A stretch of 64,000 nt of DNA from the NCBI RefSeq assembly GCF_900002575.1, contig NZ_LN650648.1, positions 806,001-870,000 on the forward strand. The letters run 5' to 3'. How positions within the stretch are numbered: the stretch's first letter is position 1; the number at the start of each line of letters is the position of its first letter. The position numbers and the translations under genes are program-made. The notes beneath the pieces are model-generated. The model did no database searches and was not told the origin of the DNA. It worked only from the letters and a program-made list of their open reading frames with translations. Below are positions 18,286-28,678 of the stretch, in pieces. This DNA is from Romboutsia hominis. Its GTDB lineage: Bacteria > Bacillota > Clostridia > Peptostreptococcales > Peptostreptococcaceae.

Positions 18286-18307
18286 TTTACATTTCAAATA
18301 ATGTAAA
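18286..18307. promoter_or_regulatory. Inverted repeat upstream of prsA (weak)
   Basis: TTTACATT (18286-18293) and AATGTAAA (18300-18307) form a perfect 8-bp dyad with a six-base spacer about 40 bases before the gene. It may be an operator; chance is not excluded in this AT-rich DNA. Confidence 0.25.
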
Positions 18308-18348
18308 ATATAAATAGTTATAAAAAATAGGTATTAGGGAGGATGTAA

Positions 18349-19425
18349 ATGTCTGAAGATAAGAAAATAAATAGTTTAGATGAACATGAAATTGAAAATG
18401 AAAAGGGAGAAAAAAAAGAAGTAAAGCCAGCTAAAAAAAATAAAGGAATAGTAAAAACTGCTATGATAACTTCATTAGTAGGTATATTATGCATAGGAGT
18501 AGGATTTACTACAGGAAAAAATGTTGGAAGAAAGTTACCAGCAACACACAAAAATTATAGCGATAATAAGGTAATAGCAACAATTGGAGATACTAAAATA
18601 ACGGGAAAAGAACTTGAAAAAAAGATGGAACCTTTATTTTATATAAATGGTAAAACAGAAATGACGGATGAACAAATAAAAGCTTATGAAGATAGCATGA
18701 TAGATTATATGACTACAACAGAAGTATTATATTTAGAAGGTAAAAAGGATGGTATAAAAGCTACACAAGAAGAAATAGATGCTGAATATAAATCTTTAAT
18801 GGAAAGTATTAGTAAACAATTTGGAATATCAGAAGAAGAATATATAAATAAATTTGGAATAAGCAAGAAAGATTCTGAAAAAGATTTAGAAAAAGAAATT
18901 ATAGCTACTAAATATATAAAAAAGGCTTCAGAAGTAAGTGATAAAGAAGCTAAAAACTATTATGATAAAAACAAAGATGAATTCTTAAAGGTTAGAGCAT
19001 CTCACATACTTCTTAAAACTACAGATAAAGATGGAAATGATGTAAGTGAAGATGAAAAGAAAAAGATTAAAGAAGAAATAGATAAAATACTTAAAAAAGC
19101 CCAAGTTGGAGAAGATTTTGCTACATTAGCAAAAGAATACTCTGAAGATAGTAGTAAAGATAATGGAGGAGACCTTGATTTCTTTACAAAAGGTCAAATG
19201 GTTGAGCCATTTGAAAAAGAAGCATTTGCTTTAAAAGTAGGTGAAATAAGCAAAGAACCTGTAGAAACTCAATTTGGATATCACATAATAAAAAAGACTG
19301 ATGAAAAGCAAGAAAACTTTGATGATATAAAAGAAGAATTAAAGTATAAGCTATCATATGAAAAACAAAGTAATGTTGTCGATAATTTAATAGAAAAGTA
19401 TAATGTCCAAGTAAAAGATAGATAA
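18349..19425 (+). CDS. prsA: PrsA-like foldase (parvulin peptidyl-prolyl isomerase)
   Basis: A 358-residue extracytoplasmic chaperone that assists folding of secreted proteins. A charged cytoplasmic N-terminus precedes one membrane segment (about residues 36-55); unlike B. subtilis PrsA there is no lipobox. A SurA-N-like helical region (about 75-200) is followed by the parvulin domain (about 210-305: '[10 protein letters not shown]', '[23 protein letters not shown]', 'TQFGYHIIK'). Its Shine-Dalgarno is GGGAGGATG. It is a single gene with its own terminator. Confidence 0.88.
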   Translation: MSEDKKINSLDEHEIENEKGEKKEVKPAKKNKGIVKTAMITSLVGILCIGVGFTTGKNVGRKLPATHKNYSDNKVIATIGDTKITGKELEKKMEPLFYINGKTEMTDEQIKAYEDSMIDYMTTTEVLYLEGKKDGIKATQEEIDAEYKSLMESISKQFGISEEEYINKFGISKKDSEKDLEKEIIATKYIKKASEVSDKEAKNYYDKNKDEFLKVRASHILLKTTDKDGNDVSEDEKKKIKEEIDKILKKAQVGEDFATLAKEYSEDSSKDNGGDLDFFTKGQMVEPFEKEAFALKVGEISKEPVETQFGYHIIKKTDEKQENFDDIKEELKYKLSYEKQSNVVDNLIEKYNVQVKDR

Positions 19426-19430
19426 TATTT

Positions 19431-19468
19431 TGCTACAGATATAGGTATTCCTAAATCTGTAGCTTTTA
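19431..19468 (+). terminator. Rho-independent terminator of prsA
   Basis: GCTACAGAT / ATCTGTAGC stem (19432-19440, 19455-19463) followed by TTTTATT. Confidence 0.82.
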
Positions 19469-19669
19469 TTTATTGTAAAATTTTTTATTAAATTATAAAG
19501 TTATACTTAAATGCAAGAATGATTAGAGTTTAACTTTATGGATAATAATCAAATATGATAATAAAAAGTGCTTTAAAGGGATTTTAGTAAACATATGGAA
19601 TTAATATAGATATTAGTACACTAAGATTTAATCATAGATAAAATGAATTGTCATAAAGGATGTGGTTAA

Positions 19670-21241
19670 ATGAAGAAGGTTAGTAAAAATAGCAAGTGGT
19701 TATTCATATTAGTATCTTTACCTATATTAGTATTTTTGCAGTACTTTCTTTTTAAATTTGGAGTTTTAAGCCCTATTGTAAGAGGTATAGAACTTAAAGT
19801 AGTAAATGGAGATTATGTTACAGATATAGATGAATATACTATAAAATTAAATGATAAAGTTAAATTATCTAGTGGAGACTATATTTGTATACCATCTTAT
19901 GCAAAAAAACCTGATATTTGGTTTAACGTATTAGATAGTAAGAATATTCTAGAGATAAAAGGAAATGAATTAATAGGTAAAAAAGAAGGAATATCAACAA
20001 TAGGTGTTATGAAAAATCAAAGAGTGCTAAGGAAAGTCAACATAAGAGTTATAGATCCGAAAGTTGAGGATATAACATATAGTGTTGATAATAATTTAAA
20101 GTATGTAGGAGATAGTGCTACTATAACATCAGAAGTTAAAGTAGATTATGACAAATTTAAAGAAAAAGAAAAAGTATTTTATGAGAGTAGTAATGAAGAT
20201 GTTATAAAAATAGATGACAATAAAATAAAAGCTGTGGGTGTAGGTAGCGCTAAAGTATATATAAAGTCTAAAGATATGGTAGAAACTTTAAAGTATAATA
20301 TACAAGCAAAGATTGCAGAAATATCTATAAGTAGCACTATAGAAGTAGGACTTGAAAAAAGTAAAAAGTTAAAACCAGATATAATAACTATGCCTGTTGG
20401 ACTTAAACATCCTAAGATAAGATATGAACTAGTGGAAAATAAATTAGGAGTAGATAGAAATATAAGTCTTGATAAAAATACAGGAGTTATAACTGGAATA
20501 AAAGAAGGAAAAGAAAAGATAAGAATAATCTGCGGTGAAAAAGAAAAAATAGTAACCATAAAAGTTAGTAAAGAGTCAGTTACAAGCAACAAAGTAGAAA
20601 ATATAAAAGCTTTATATGAGATAGTAGATGGTAAACTTTTAGTTAAATTATCTTGGGATTATATAAATGATGTAAATGAATATTATATATATTTAAAAAA
20701 TAATTCATTAAATTATCCAGATTTTAATTTATACGATTCAATAAAAGTACAAAAGGATAAAATGGATTCAAATACCGTATACAAAAATATAGAAATAGAT
20801 TTAATAAATGGTAAAATACCAGATATAAGCATATATGTAGCTGGTAAAACTAAATATGGAATGACAAATCCAAGTAATACTATAAATATAAAGCCAATAG
20901 ATGAAGATATACAGAATGTAGAAGTTAAAAATCTAAAAGCATCTATAGATAGTAATAATAATTTAGCAACACTTACTTGGGATAAATTAGATATAAAAAA
21001 TGTTAAATATAGTATTTATGTTAAAAACAATTTAAATCAAGATGAAGGGTTTACACTTCTTGAAAGTAATATAGAAAGTAATAAATATACAATAAAACTT
21101 TCTGATGAAAATGTAGACCTAGAAGTTTATGTAAAGGCTAACAAGGATGATAAATATTCAAAACATAGTAATATTGAAATTATAAAAAGAAAAGTTAGCG
21201 ATGAAGATGTAGATATAGAAGAACCAGTAATAAATCAGTAA
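19670..21241 (+). CDS. Membrane-anchored protein with bacterial Ig-like and FN3-like domains
   Basis: A 523-residue surface protein with an N-terminal membrane anchor (about residues 10-30). Residues ~45-300 look like three BIG2-type Ig-like units, each ending in phrases like 'IGKKEGISTIGV', 'KAVGVGSAKVYIKS' and 'TGIKEGKEKIRI'. Residues ~310-505 look like two fibronectin-III-like units ('KLSWDYINDVNEYYIYLKN', 'ATLTWDKLDIKNVKYSIYVKN'). It is probably a cell-wall or septum-associated structural protein. No enzymatic domain or sortase signal is visible. The next small gene follows 40 bases downstream. Confidence 0.7.
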   Translation: MKKVSKNSKWLFILVSLPILVFLQYFLFKFGVLSPIVRGIELKVVNGDYVTDIDEYTIKLNDKVKLSSGDYICIPSYAKKPDIWFNVLDSKNILEIKGNELIGKKEGISTIGVMKNQRVLRKVNIRVIDPKVEDITYSVDNNLKYVGDSATITSEVKVDYDKFKEKEKVFYESSNEDVIKIDDNKIKAVGVGSAKVYIKSKDMVETLKYNIQAKIAEISISSTIEVGLEKSKKLKPDIITMPVGLKHPKIRYELVENKLGVDRNISLDKNTGVITGIKEGKEKIRIICGEKEKIVTIKVSKESVTSNKVENIKALYEIVDGKLLVKLSWDYINDVNEYYIYLKNNSLNYPDFNLYDSIKVQKDKMDSNTVYKNIEIDLINGKIPDISIYVAGKTKYGMTNPSNTINIKPIDEDIQNVEVKNLKASIDSNNNLATLTWDKLDIKNVKYSIYVKNNLNQDEGFTLLESNIESNKYTIKLSDENVDLEVYVKANKDDKYSKHSNIEIIKRKVSDEDVDIEEPVINQ

Positions 21242-21280
21242 TAAAAAACATATAAGTAGATATACTTTATTAGAGGAGAG

Positions 21281-21493
21281 ATGGTTTTGAGAAGAAGATA
21301 TGAACAAATAAGTAGTGCTTCAAAAGACTTAGCAGAAGAAGCTTTTAAGTCATATGCAGGCAAAAGAGACTACAAAAGAGCCATTGAAATCTATTCAATA
21401 TTATCTACGTATACATGTATCCCAAAAGATATATCAGACTTTTCTAAGAATATGTTATCTAGGCTTAGTAAAAAAATCGAAGAAAATTCATAA
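21281..21493 (+). CDS. Small conserved-looking helical protein
   Basis: A 70-residue basic, helix-rich protein ('AGKRDYKRAIEIYSILSTY'), resembling a single TPR-like helical hairpin. It has no signal peptide. ATG is preceded by GAGGAGAG, a strong site. It is probably co-transcribed with the Ig-like protein gene and ends at a strong terminator. Function unknown. Confidence 0.7.
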   Translation: MVLRRRYEQISSASKDLAEEAFKSYAGKRDYKRAIEIYSILSTYTCIPKDISDFSKNMLSRLSKKIEENS

Positions 21494-21530
21494 AATAAAA
21501 GGAGTGGTTACCCACTCCTTTTATTTTTTT
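21494..21530. terminator. Bidirectional terminator
   Basis: Stem AAAAGGAGTGG / CCACTCCTTTT with a T7 tail. It lies between two convergent genes and can serve both. Confidence 0.88.
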
Positions 21531-21871
21531 ATATCATTTACTAGTTCTAAATATCCACTTGGATGGAAATAGTATATATCACTAGTATTTTTATCAACAA
21601 AATATCCAATATCTGTTTCTACATCTGGTAAGAATACATATCCTTCAAGATTTTTAGATTTTAGATATTCGAATTTACTAGCATCTCCTTGATATATATA
21701 ATCTACTTTATCATTATATTTTATAAGAAGGTTTTTAGCATCTTCTTTAGTAAGTTCATGTTGATTATTTGAAATTGTGATAGCAGGTTGAGCAAAAACA
21801 ACTTTTTGTAAAGGTTGTTGAATAATTAAACAACCACATAAGATAGATAAAACTATAATTGCCTTTTTCAT
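21521..21871 (-). CDS. Small secreted protein of unknown function
   Basis: A 116-residue protein with a signal peptide (MKKAIIVLSILCGCLI... ending about residue 27 in VFA) and a mature part containing 'LTKEDAKNLLIKY' and 'VDKNTSDIYYFHPSGYLELV'. The pattern resembles short YpmB/PepSY-style extracellular domains but is not a firm match. The ATG at 21871 is preferred over one at 21946 because it begins the signal peptide and has GGTG upstream. Confidence 0.65.
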   Translation of the reverse strand: MKKAIIVLSILCGCLIIQQPLQKVVFAQPAITISNNQHELTKEDAKNLLIKYNDKVDYIYQGDASKFEYLKSKNLEGYVFLPDVETDIGYFVDKNTSDIYYFHPSGYLELVNDIKK

Positions 21872-22020
21872 AATACACCAACTTTCATAAATTATTTTAA
21901 TTATATAAATATTATTTCTATAATTAAATATTAACATAATTATCAAAATATAATAGTTACACCCCTGTTACTTATGATTACAATATCGTAATTAATTTAT
22001 ACATAAACAGTAAATATATA

Positions 22021-22050
22021 AAAAATGAGTAGCATATGCTACTCATTTTT
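22021..22050 (-). terminator. Terminator of AI-2E family gene
   Basis: Palindrome AAATGAGTAGCATATGCTACTCATTT with A/T runs on both sides, just beyond the stop codon of the minus-strand gene. Confidence 0.8.
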
Positions 22051-23141
22051 TATATATTTAGTTGATTTTGTTTATAATCAAAAAATTTATTAAGATATAT
22101 CTTTATAACACCCATTATAGGAACTGATAAAATCATACCTGGTATACCAAAAAAACCGCCACCAATTGTTACAGCAAGTATAGTTAAAAATGGACTAAGC
22201 CCTAGCTGACCACCGACTATTTTAGGTTCTATAAAGGCAATCTCAACTTGTTGAACTAGCATTAAATATACTAATGAAAATATTGCTATACTAGGGTTAT
22301 AAAATATATTTATTAATACGACTGGTGTCATACCAATAACAGGTCCAAAATAAGGAATTAAGTTTGTAACTCCCATTAAAACTCCAAATAATAAAGAATA
22401 TGGAGACCCAATAAGCTGAAGACCTATACCTGATATTAAACCAACTATAGCAGAATCTATTATTTTTCCTGTGAAATATTTACCTATATTTTCGTTTAAG
22501 GTACTTCCAATATCTAAAGTTAAATTACAAAACTTTTGACCAAATATTACGTTTAGAGTCTTTTTATAAAATGAAAAGAAATCTTCTTTTTCGAGAATAA
22601 TGTAAAAGCATATTATAAACGCTAATACAAATTGTACAATAAATTTAGATATCGAGAATGTAGTTGAAAATACTTGTCCTAAATATCCTATTAGTAAATT
22701 ACTTATTTGTGGCATAGCAGAAAATAGTTTATCTCCTACTGATTTTAAAGTATTTGGATCAACATTTTTTAAGCTATCACCAATCTGTATAAGAAAAGTT
22801 TGAGTCTTTTCAGCATATAAAGGAACTTGACTTATTATATCTGCTAAACTACTTATTAATATAGGTACTGTAATGAATATGAAAGAACCTATTATAAGAA
22901 GTAAAAATCCATATGTTATACATAAAGCAAATATCCTTTTAATCTTAAATTTATTTTCTAAGAAACTAACAATAGGAGTGAATATATATGCTAATACAAA
23001 TGCTATAACAAATGGAGTTAAAAGCGAAAATAAAACTTTCAAAATACCTAAGAAGTACTGATAATTATCTATAAGTTTTATTATTATATAAGTAACTACT
23101 AATGTAAGTACGAGACTTAGATTAATTTTTTTATTTTTCAA
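22050..23141 (-). CDS. AI-2E family transporter (YtvI/PerM-like)
   Basis: A 363-residue polytopic membrane protein with about eight membrane segments. Characteristic parts: 'PFVIAFVLAYIFTPIVSFLE' near the N-terminus, 'NLIPYFGPVIGMTPV' and 'EPKIVGGQLGLSPFLTILAVTIGGGFFGIPGMILSVPIMGV', shown in shortened form. Members include TqsA (autoinducer-2 export), CdsA/PerM and Na+/H+ antiporter-like proteins, so the substrate cannot be assigned. It is transcribed divergently from the csp cluster, with about 160 bases between. Confidence 0.88.
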   Translation of the reverse strand: MKNKKINLSLVLTLVVTYIIIKLIDNYQYFLGILKVLFSLLTPFVIAFVLAYIFTPIVSFLENKFKIKRIFALCITYGFLLLIIGSFIFITVPILISSLADIISQVPLYAEKTQTFLIQIGDSLKNVDPNTLKSVGDKLFSAMPQISNLLIGYLGQVFSTTFSISKFIVQFVLAFIICFYIILEKEDFFSFYKKTLNVIFGQKFCNLTLDIGSTLNENIGKYFTGKIIDSAIVGLISGIGLQLIGSPYSLLFGVLMGVTNLIPYFGPVIGMTPVVLINIFYNPSIAIFSLVYLMLVQQVEIAFIEPKIVGGQLGLSPFLTILAVTIGGGFFGIPGMILSVPIMGVIKIYLNKFFDYKQNQLNI

Positions 23142-23299
23142 ATTAATACATCCTTTCTAATCTAATATTTTATCTTAATTGATTTAAAATAAATCAATAT
23201 ATGTATTATACAATAAATTTAGCATAAATACATACATATATATTATAAATATTAGAAATAGCAAAAATAAATATAGGTATAAGCATAGGGGGTGTTTTT

Positions 23300-26200
23300 A
23301 TCGAATTTGAAGTAATTGTCAGATATAATGGAGATATTTCGTTTATGCAACAAGAATTAGGAGTATTCGTAGAAATTTTAGAATATAACTACGCCATAAT
23401 AACAGCTGATAGTGCAGAAAAAATTGATGCGCTACTTAATTATCCTCAAATAGTATTTATAGAAAAACCATTTATATTAACCACTCAAGATGTACAAAGT
23501 TTTTCGAGGACTGGAATAACTAGGTTTAAAAATTTAAATAATCTAAGTGGAAAAGGAACAATAATAGGTATCATTGATTCGGGGATAGATTACAATTTAG
23601 ATGTATTTAAAGATAATCAGGGAAATTCAAAAATACTTTATTATTGGGACCAATCAATACAGGGAAACCCTCCAGAAGGATTTAGAAATGGTACTCTTTA
23701 TACAAATGAAGATATAAATAGTGCAATAAGAGGAGAAAAGATAATACCGGTATCTGCAACTAGTGCCCATGGAACTCATGTAGCAGGGATATGCGCTCAA
23801 ATTGCAAATGAAGCTAAATTAATAGTTGTAAGAGTTGGAAATAGATCAACTGATGTTTTTTCTAGAAGTACAGAGTTTATGAGGGCTATAAAATTTGTAT
23901 TAAATAAAGCATTAGAACTATTAATGCCAATTGTTATAAATATAAGCTATGGTAGTAATGAAGGATCTCATAGAGGATTATCGTTATTTGAACAATATAT
24001 AGATGATATGTGTTCATTTTGGAAGAATAATATAGTTGTTGCAGCTGGAAATAATGCAGACAAAGGCGGACATAGAAATATAAACATAAAGCAAGATAGA
24101 GAAGTTGAAGTTGAATTTGTAGTAGGTGATTCAGAAAAGATACTAAATATAAATATATGGCCTGACTTTATTGATAATTTTAGTGTTAGGTTGGTAAGTC
24201 CATCTAACGCTAAAACGCAAGAAATATCATTAACATCAGGAGAAATAAGAAATATAATAGGTGCAACTAGAATAAAAGGATACTTTTACCCTATAGCACC
24301 ATATTCTCTTATAAGAAGGGTTACTCTTCAAATGACATCGAATACATTTATAAATGCGGGAATATGGAAATTGGTATTTACGCCTATAGATGTAGTCGTA
24401 GGAAATGTAAATATATACCTACCAACGTCAGAGGGAATAAGCAAAGATACTAGATTTTTAGGTGCAGATAAAAATTTGACTGTAACTGTTCCAGGAACTG
24501 CAAGTAAGGTAATAACTGTTGGAAGTTTTAACTCAAGAACTGACAATGTATCTGTATTCTCAGGAGAAGGGGATATAGAAAGAAATGTAATTAAGCCAGA
24601 CTTACTAGCTCCAGGAGAAGATATACTATCAGTATTACCAGGTGGGAGTTTAGGTGCCTTAACAGGAACGAGTATGGCTACTCCACATGTGACTGGCTCG
24701 GCAGCGCTCTTAATGGAATGGGGAATTGTAAATAGAAATGATTTATTTTTTTATGGTCAAAAGTTAAGAGCATTTCTTATAAAGGAAGCTAGAAGAAACC
24801 CTGTATATAGATACCCAAATAACTCTATGGGATACGGCCTTTTTGATTTATCAAATGTAGATTTGAGTAGTATGTCTCAAATGAATAATGAATACGATTT
24901 TTTATATAGAAGTAATAAAAAAAAAGCGAAAAAGCTTAGAAGACTAGAAATTCCAGACGATATAAAAACATATATTCAAATTTTTCATGGACCTGGATTT
25001 GAAGAAGAATTAAAAAAAACAAATTTAGATTATAAGTTTTATCCTATAAGTGATAAAAATGGAATATTAATGATACCTGTAGGAGAACAAAATAAGATTA
25101 GTACAATAAAACGTTTAAGCTCTTATAAAACCTCAGAACCTATAATAACAATGAACTCACTAGGAACTATAACTAGAGGGATAGAGAACGGAGTTGTAGC
25201 CACAGAGGAAATTGGTGCAAATTTTTTTAAAGATAATATAAATATAAATTTAACCGGTAAAGGTGTATTAATAGCTATAATCGATTCTGGAATAGATTAC
25301 TTACATGAAGATTTTATATATCCAGACAGAACATCTAAAATATTATATTTATGGGATCAAACTAAAGATGGTAGACCACCAAATGAGTTTTATATAGGTA
25401 CAGAATATACAAGAGAAGAAATAAATAAAGCAATTTTAGAAAATGATAAGTCTTTGTCAGTAGATGAAGAGGGAACAGGTACAATGTTAAGTGGTATATG
25501 TGCAGGACTTGGAAATATAGATAAACGATATGAAGGTGTAGCTCCAGATGCAGAGTTGATAATCGTAAAACTAAAAAAAATTGATGGAAATTATAATAAT
25601 GCACTTGTAGAAGCTGCGATGGATTATGCCTATAAAAAAGCAGCAGAAGCGAAAATGCCTTTGGTAATAAATATATCTTTAGGAAGTAATGACGTAGTAG
25701 GAGCTACACAGAGGATATTAGCAGATACACCATTATTTAGTAGAGGGGTATGTCTTGTATCTGCGGCTGGAAATGAAGGTAATACTAGAACTCATGCTAC
25801 AGGAGTGATTAATTTTAAGGGAGATGAGCAAGATATAGAATTGGAACTTGCTGAAGATGAAGAATTTCTTGATATTAATTTATGGATAAATAAGCCAGAT
25901 AAAGCAAGTGTGGCAGTAATATCACCAAGTGGAGAAGTAAGTAAGTTCATTGAAGTTGCAAATTTTAATGAGGTAACGGGAAAATTTGACCTTGAAGGTA
26001 CATGGTATGCAATAACTTATATATATCCAACATCGTTTTCAGGGCAACAAAAAACTATAATAAGACTAAAGGATGTGACAAAAGGTGTATGGAAGATTAG
26101 ATTAAGAGGAGAATACATAAGTAATGGAATCTATAATATATATTTACCAAATAGAGCACTTATAAAACCAGGAACTCAGTTTAGAGCATCAAGTCCAAAT

Positions 26201-26605
26201 AATACTATAAACTATCCTTCTACTTATAGTGATGTTATATCAGTAGGAGCATATAACATAATAAATAATAGCTTATGGCCATCTACTTCGAGAGGACCAA
26301 CTATAAATGGTTTGTTAAGACCAGACATAGTAGCACCAGGGGTAAACATAATATCAACATACCCAGATAATAAGTATGCCACTATAACGGGAACTGCAGC
26401 ATCAGCTGCGTATGTATCTGGAGCTGCAAGTTTTTACTTACAATACACATTAGTAGAAGGTTATTATAAACAAAAATCACTTACAACAATGATAAGAACT
26501 TTTCTTCAGGCAGGTGCAAAAAGAAATAAGGAAATAATTTATCCAAATGAAAGTTATGGATATGGAGAGTTAGATATAATTGGAATGTTTAATCAATTAA
26601 AATAA
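23300..26605 (+). CDS. cspBA: CspBA: fused germination protease CspB and pseudoprotease CspA
   Basis: Two subtilase (S8) modules in one chain; about 1,101 residues from 23300, or 1,086 from the first ATG at 23345. In relatives CspB activates the cortex hydrolase pro-SleC and CspA controls CspC incorporation into spores. The first module keeps the triad: Asp in IIDSGID, His in HGTHVAG and Ser in GTSMATPH (residues 78, 142, 443 from the ATG). The second keeps Asp647 but has Thr711 for His and Ala1018 for Ser, so it is inactive. A basic linker ([12 protein letters not shown], about residue 521) joins the halves, where C. difficile CspBA is cut by YabG. The conserved-looking prodomain opening [12 protein letters not shown] lies upstream of 23345 in the same frame, with AGGGGGTG five bases before an ATC codon; no ATG, GTG or TTG fits. 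Confidence 0.9.
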   Translation: MEFEVIVRYNGDISFMQQELGVFVEILEYNYAIITADSAEKIDALLNYPQIVFIEKPFILTTQDVQSFSRTGITRFKNLNNLSGKGTIIGIIDSGIDYNLDVFKDNQGNSKILYYWDQSIQGNPPEGFRNGTLYTNEDINSAIRGEKIIPVSATSAHGTHVAGICAQIANEAKLIVVRVGNRSTDVFSRSTEFMRAIKFVLNKALELLMPIVINISYGSNEGSHRGLSLFEQYIDDMCSFWKNNIVVAAGNNADKGGHRNINIKQDREVEVEFVVGDSEKILNINIWPDFIDNFSVRLVSPSNAKTQEISLTSGEIRNIIGATRIKGYFYPIAPYSLIRRVTLQMTSNTFINAGIWKLVFTPIDVVVGNVNIYLPTSEGISKDTRFLGADKNLTVTVPGTASKVITVGSFNSRTDNVSVFSGEGDIERNVIKPDLLAPGEDILSVLPGGSLGALTGTSMATPHVTGSAALLMEWGIVNRNDLFFYGQKLRAFLIKEARRNPVYRYPNNSMGYGLFDLSNVDLSSMSQMNNEYDFLYRSNKKKAKKLRRLEIPDDIKTYIQIFHGPGFEEELKKTNLDYKFYPISDKNGILMIPVGEQNKISTIKRLSSYKTSEPIITMNSLGTITRGIENGVVATEEIGANFFKDNININLTGKGVLIAIIDSGIDYLHEDFIYPDRTSKILYLWDQTKDGRPPNEFYIGTEYTREEINKAILENDKSLSVDEEGTGTMLSGICAGLGNIDKRYEGVAPDAELIIVKLKKIDGNYNNALVEAAMDYAYKKAAEAKMPLVINISLGSNDVVGATQRILADTPLFSRGVCLVSAAGNEGNTRTHATGVINFKGDEQDIELELAEDEEFLDINLWINKPDKASVAVISPSGEVSKFIEVANFNEVTGKFDLEGTWYAITYIYPTSFSGQQKTIIRLKDVTKGVWKIRLRGEYISNGIYNIYLPNRALIKPGTQFRASSPNNTINYPSTYSDVISVGAYNIINNSLWPSTSRGPTINGLLRPDIVAPGVNIISTYPDNKYATITGTAASAAYVSGAASFYLQYTLVEGYYKQKSLTTMIRTFLQAGAKRNKEIIYPNESYGYGELDIIGMFNQLK

Positions 26606-26629
26606 AGTTAGATAGGGAGTAAAATCACT

Positions 26630-28315
26630 GTGGAAAAATCTTATATTATAGTGTATCAAGGTAGTTTAGATGAAGTAATAAATGATTTATTAAAAAATCA
26701 AATAGAAAAATATATAATATTAAATGATAATATATTAGTAATATATGTTCCTATAGATTTTGATGAATTAAAACTAACTAAAATAGATACTATTGCCTGG
26801 TGGCAAAATTCAGCTCCAATGAGTTCATTAATAGATATAACAAATAATATGAGTGAAGGAGAAAATACTACTAGTGCTGCTGGAACTGATTATATTTATA
26901 AAAATCCGTATATAAATATTACAGGAAAAGGTATATTAATAGCTATAATAGACTCTGGAATAGATTACTTAAACCCAGATTTTATAAATTTAGATGGTAC
27001 AACAAGGATAGTATCGATATGGGACCAAGAAAGTACAAAAAAAGATCCTCCAGAAGGATTATTATATGGAAGTGAATTTACAAGAGATGAAATAAACCAA
27101 GCTATAAAAGAAAATGATGATACATTAACTAAAGATAATATAGGCACAGGAACAATGGCAGCTGGAATTGCATCAGGCAATGGAAGGTTAAATAGAGAAT
27201 ATAAAGGTGTGGCCGTAGATAGTGAACTAATAATAGTAAAACTTAGAGAATACAAAGATAGATACAAAAAAGGTAAAACAAATTATGAAAAAACAGATTT
27301 TTTAGCTGCTATAAAGTATGTTTTAGATATAGCTAAAAAAGAGAAAAAAGAGTTAATAATAAATTTGACTGTAGGTCTTATGCCAAAATCAATAATAGAA
27401 ATTACTATGTTAGAAACATTTAAAGATATAGGTAAATCAGGAATTGTAGTAGTAAGTGGTGCAGGAAATGAAGGAAATACAGATATACATTATCAAGGGG
27501 TAATTACATCTTTAGAAGAAAAAAATGATATAACTATTCAAGTAGGAGAGCAGTTAAATTTAGATATAAGAATAGTGGCAGTAGGTCCAGATAAGATTGG
27601 AGCATCAATAATATCTCCAGGGGGAGAAGTAAGCTATCAAATAATGTATTCTCCAGATTTTTTTGTATATAGAGGAAAATTTAATCTAGAAGATACAGCC
27701 TACGAAATGAAATTTACTTATCCATGGCTAGAATCAGGATACCAAGAATTAATAATAAGATTACTAGACGTTAAGCCTGGTATATGGAATGTAAGGCTTG
27801 CACCTGAATTTATAATTAGAGGTGAATATGATTTATATTTACCAAATAAAAATTTAATGTCTGAAAATACTAGATTTCTAGATCCAGATTCAGTAGCAAC
27901 TATAACTCTGTATGCAACACCAGAAAATGTAATAACAATAGGTGGATACAATGGAAGGACTGATAGTCTATGGATAGGTTCATCAAAAGGACCTGTAAAA
28001 AATGGGGGGATAAAACCAGATATAATAGCGCCATGTGTTGATATAATTTCCACATACAAAGACAAGTCATATAATACAGCGACAGGTACTGGCGTAAGTT
28101 CATCAGTAGTAAGTGGAGTATTAGCATTAATGATGGAGTTTATAAAAGAACAAACTAATGAGTATGAAGAAGCATTATATACTCAACAATTAAAAACATA
28201 TTTAATGCTTGGCGCGACTAAGAATGAGATATATACATTCCCAAATGTTTCCCAAGGATATGGAGTTTTAAACCTAAAAGATACTATAATTTCTATTTCA
28301 AATAACTTTGAATAA
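26630..28315 (+). CDS. cspC: CspC-like germination pseudoprotease
   Basis: A 561-residue subtilase-fold protein with a retained N-terminal prodomain (about 1-80). Asp108 of the triad is kept (AIIDSGIDY), but the His position is Thr173 (GTGTMAAG) and the Ser position Gly488 (GTGVSSSVVSG). These changes match the Thr170/Gly485 substitutions known for C. difficile CspC, which integrates bile-salt and co-germinant signals. Other subtilase features, such as the jellyroll insertion 'PDKIGASIISPGGEVSYQ', are intact. GTG is the start codon after GGGAG. It lies 24 bases after cspBA, so the two are surely co-transcribed. Confidence 0.88.
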   Translation: MEKSYIIVYQGSLDEVINDLLKNQIEKYIILNDNILVIYVPIDFDELKLTKIDTIAWWQNSAPMSSLIDITNNMSEGENTTSAAGTDYIYKNPYINITGKGILIAIIDSGIDYLNPDFINLDGTTRIVSIWDQESTKKDPPEGLLYGSEFTRDEINQAIKENDDTLTKDNIGTGTMAAGIASGNGRLNREYKGVAVDSELIIVKLREYKDRYKKGKTNYEKTDFLAAIKYVLDIAKKEKKELIINLTVGLMPKSIIEITMLETFKDIGKSGIVVVSGAGNEGNTDIHYQGVITSLEEKNDITIQVGEQLNLDIRIVAVGPDKIGASIISPGGEVSYQIMYSPDFFVYRGKFNLEDTAYEMKFTYPWLESGYQELIIRLLDVKPGIWNVRLAPEFIIRGEYDLYLPNKNLMSENTRFLDPDSVATITLYATPENVITIGGYNGRTDSLWIGSSKGPVKNGGIKPDIIAPCVDIISTYKDKSYNTATGTGVSSSVVSGVLALMMEFIKEQTNEYEEALYTQQLKTYLMLGATKNEIYTFPNVSQGYGVLNLKDTIISISNNFE

Positions 28316-28369
28316 AGCGTATTTTATAAAAAATAATGCAAAAACTAAAGATGAAAAGAGGTGATAGTT

Positions 28370-28564
28370 TTGAATAATGAAAAATGTAGAGCATTAAGTG
28401 GAGAAAATAATAAAAGATTAAAATCAAATAGGCCAACAAATCAAGAAAGCACAGCTGCTTGGGCAAATACACAGGAACTACAAGAAGTAACTAATGTATC
28501 AATACCATCTTTAAATAATGTAGAAAATGCTAAAGAGTGGGTTGATAATGGAAGTAGATTATAA
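28370..28564 (+). CDS. DUF3787-like small protein
   Basis: A 64-residue protein with 'STAAWANTQE', 'VSIPSLNNVENAKEWVDNG', the pattern I recall for the clostridial DUF3787 family of unknown function. TTG at 28370 is chosen as the start because AGAGGTGAT lies six bases upstream; an in-frame GTG at 28361 overlaps that site. It sits between two Csp pairs and has its own terminator, so it may be the last gene of the cspBA-cspC unit. Confidence 0.7.
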   Translation: MNNEKCRALSGENNKRLKSNRPTNQESTAAWANTQELQEVTNVSIPSLNNVENAKEWVDNGSRL

Positions 28565-28565
28565 T

Positions 28566-28604
28566 AAAAAAAGTATGCTTTAAGAATTTAAAGCATACTT
28601 TTTT
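28566..28604 (+). terminator. Rho-independent terminator splitting the csp cluster
   Basis: Hairpin AAAAAGTATGCTTTAA / TTTAAAGCATACTTTTTT with a short loop. It separates the cspBA-cspC-DUF3787 unit from the second Csp pair. Confidence 0.9.
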
Positions 28605-28678
28605 ATAGAGAAGATTAAAATTTTTATCTAAAAATTTTTAACAAAAATAATGGTATATACGGGGGTGATATAAATACT

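Noticed and set aside
23345-23347. ATG at 23345 as the start of CspBA
   Set aside because: No ribosome binding site at a useful distance, and coding-like prodomain sequence continues upstream in frame.
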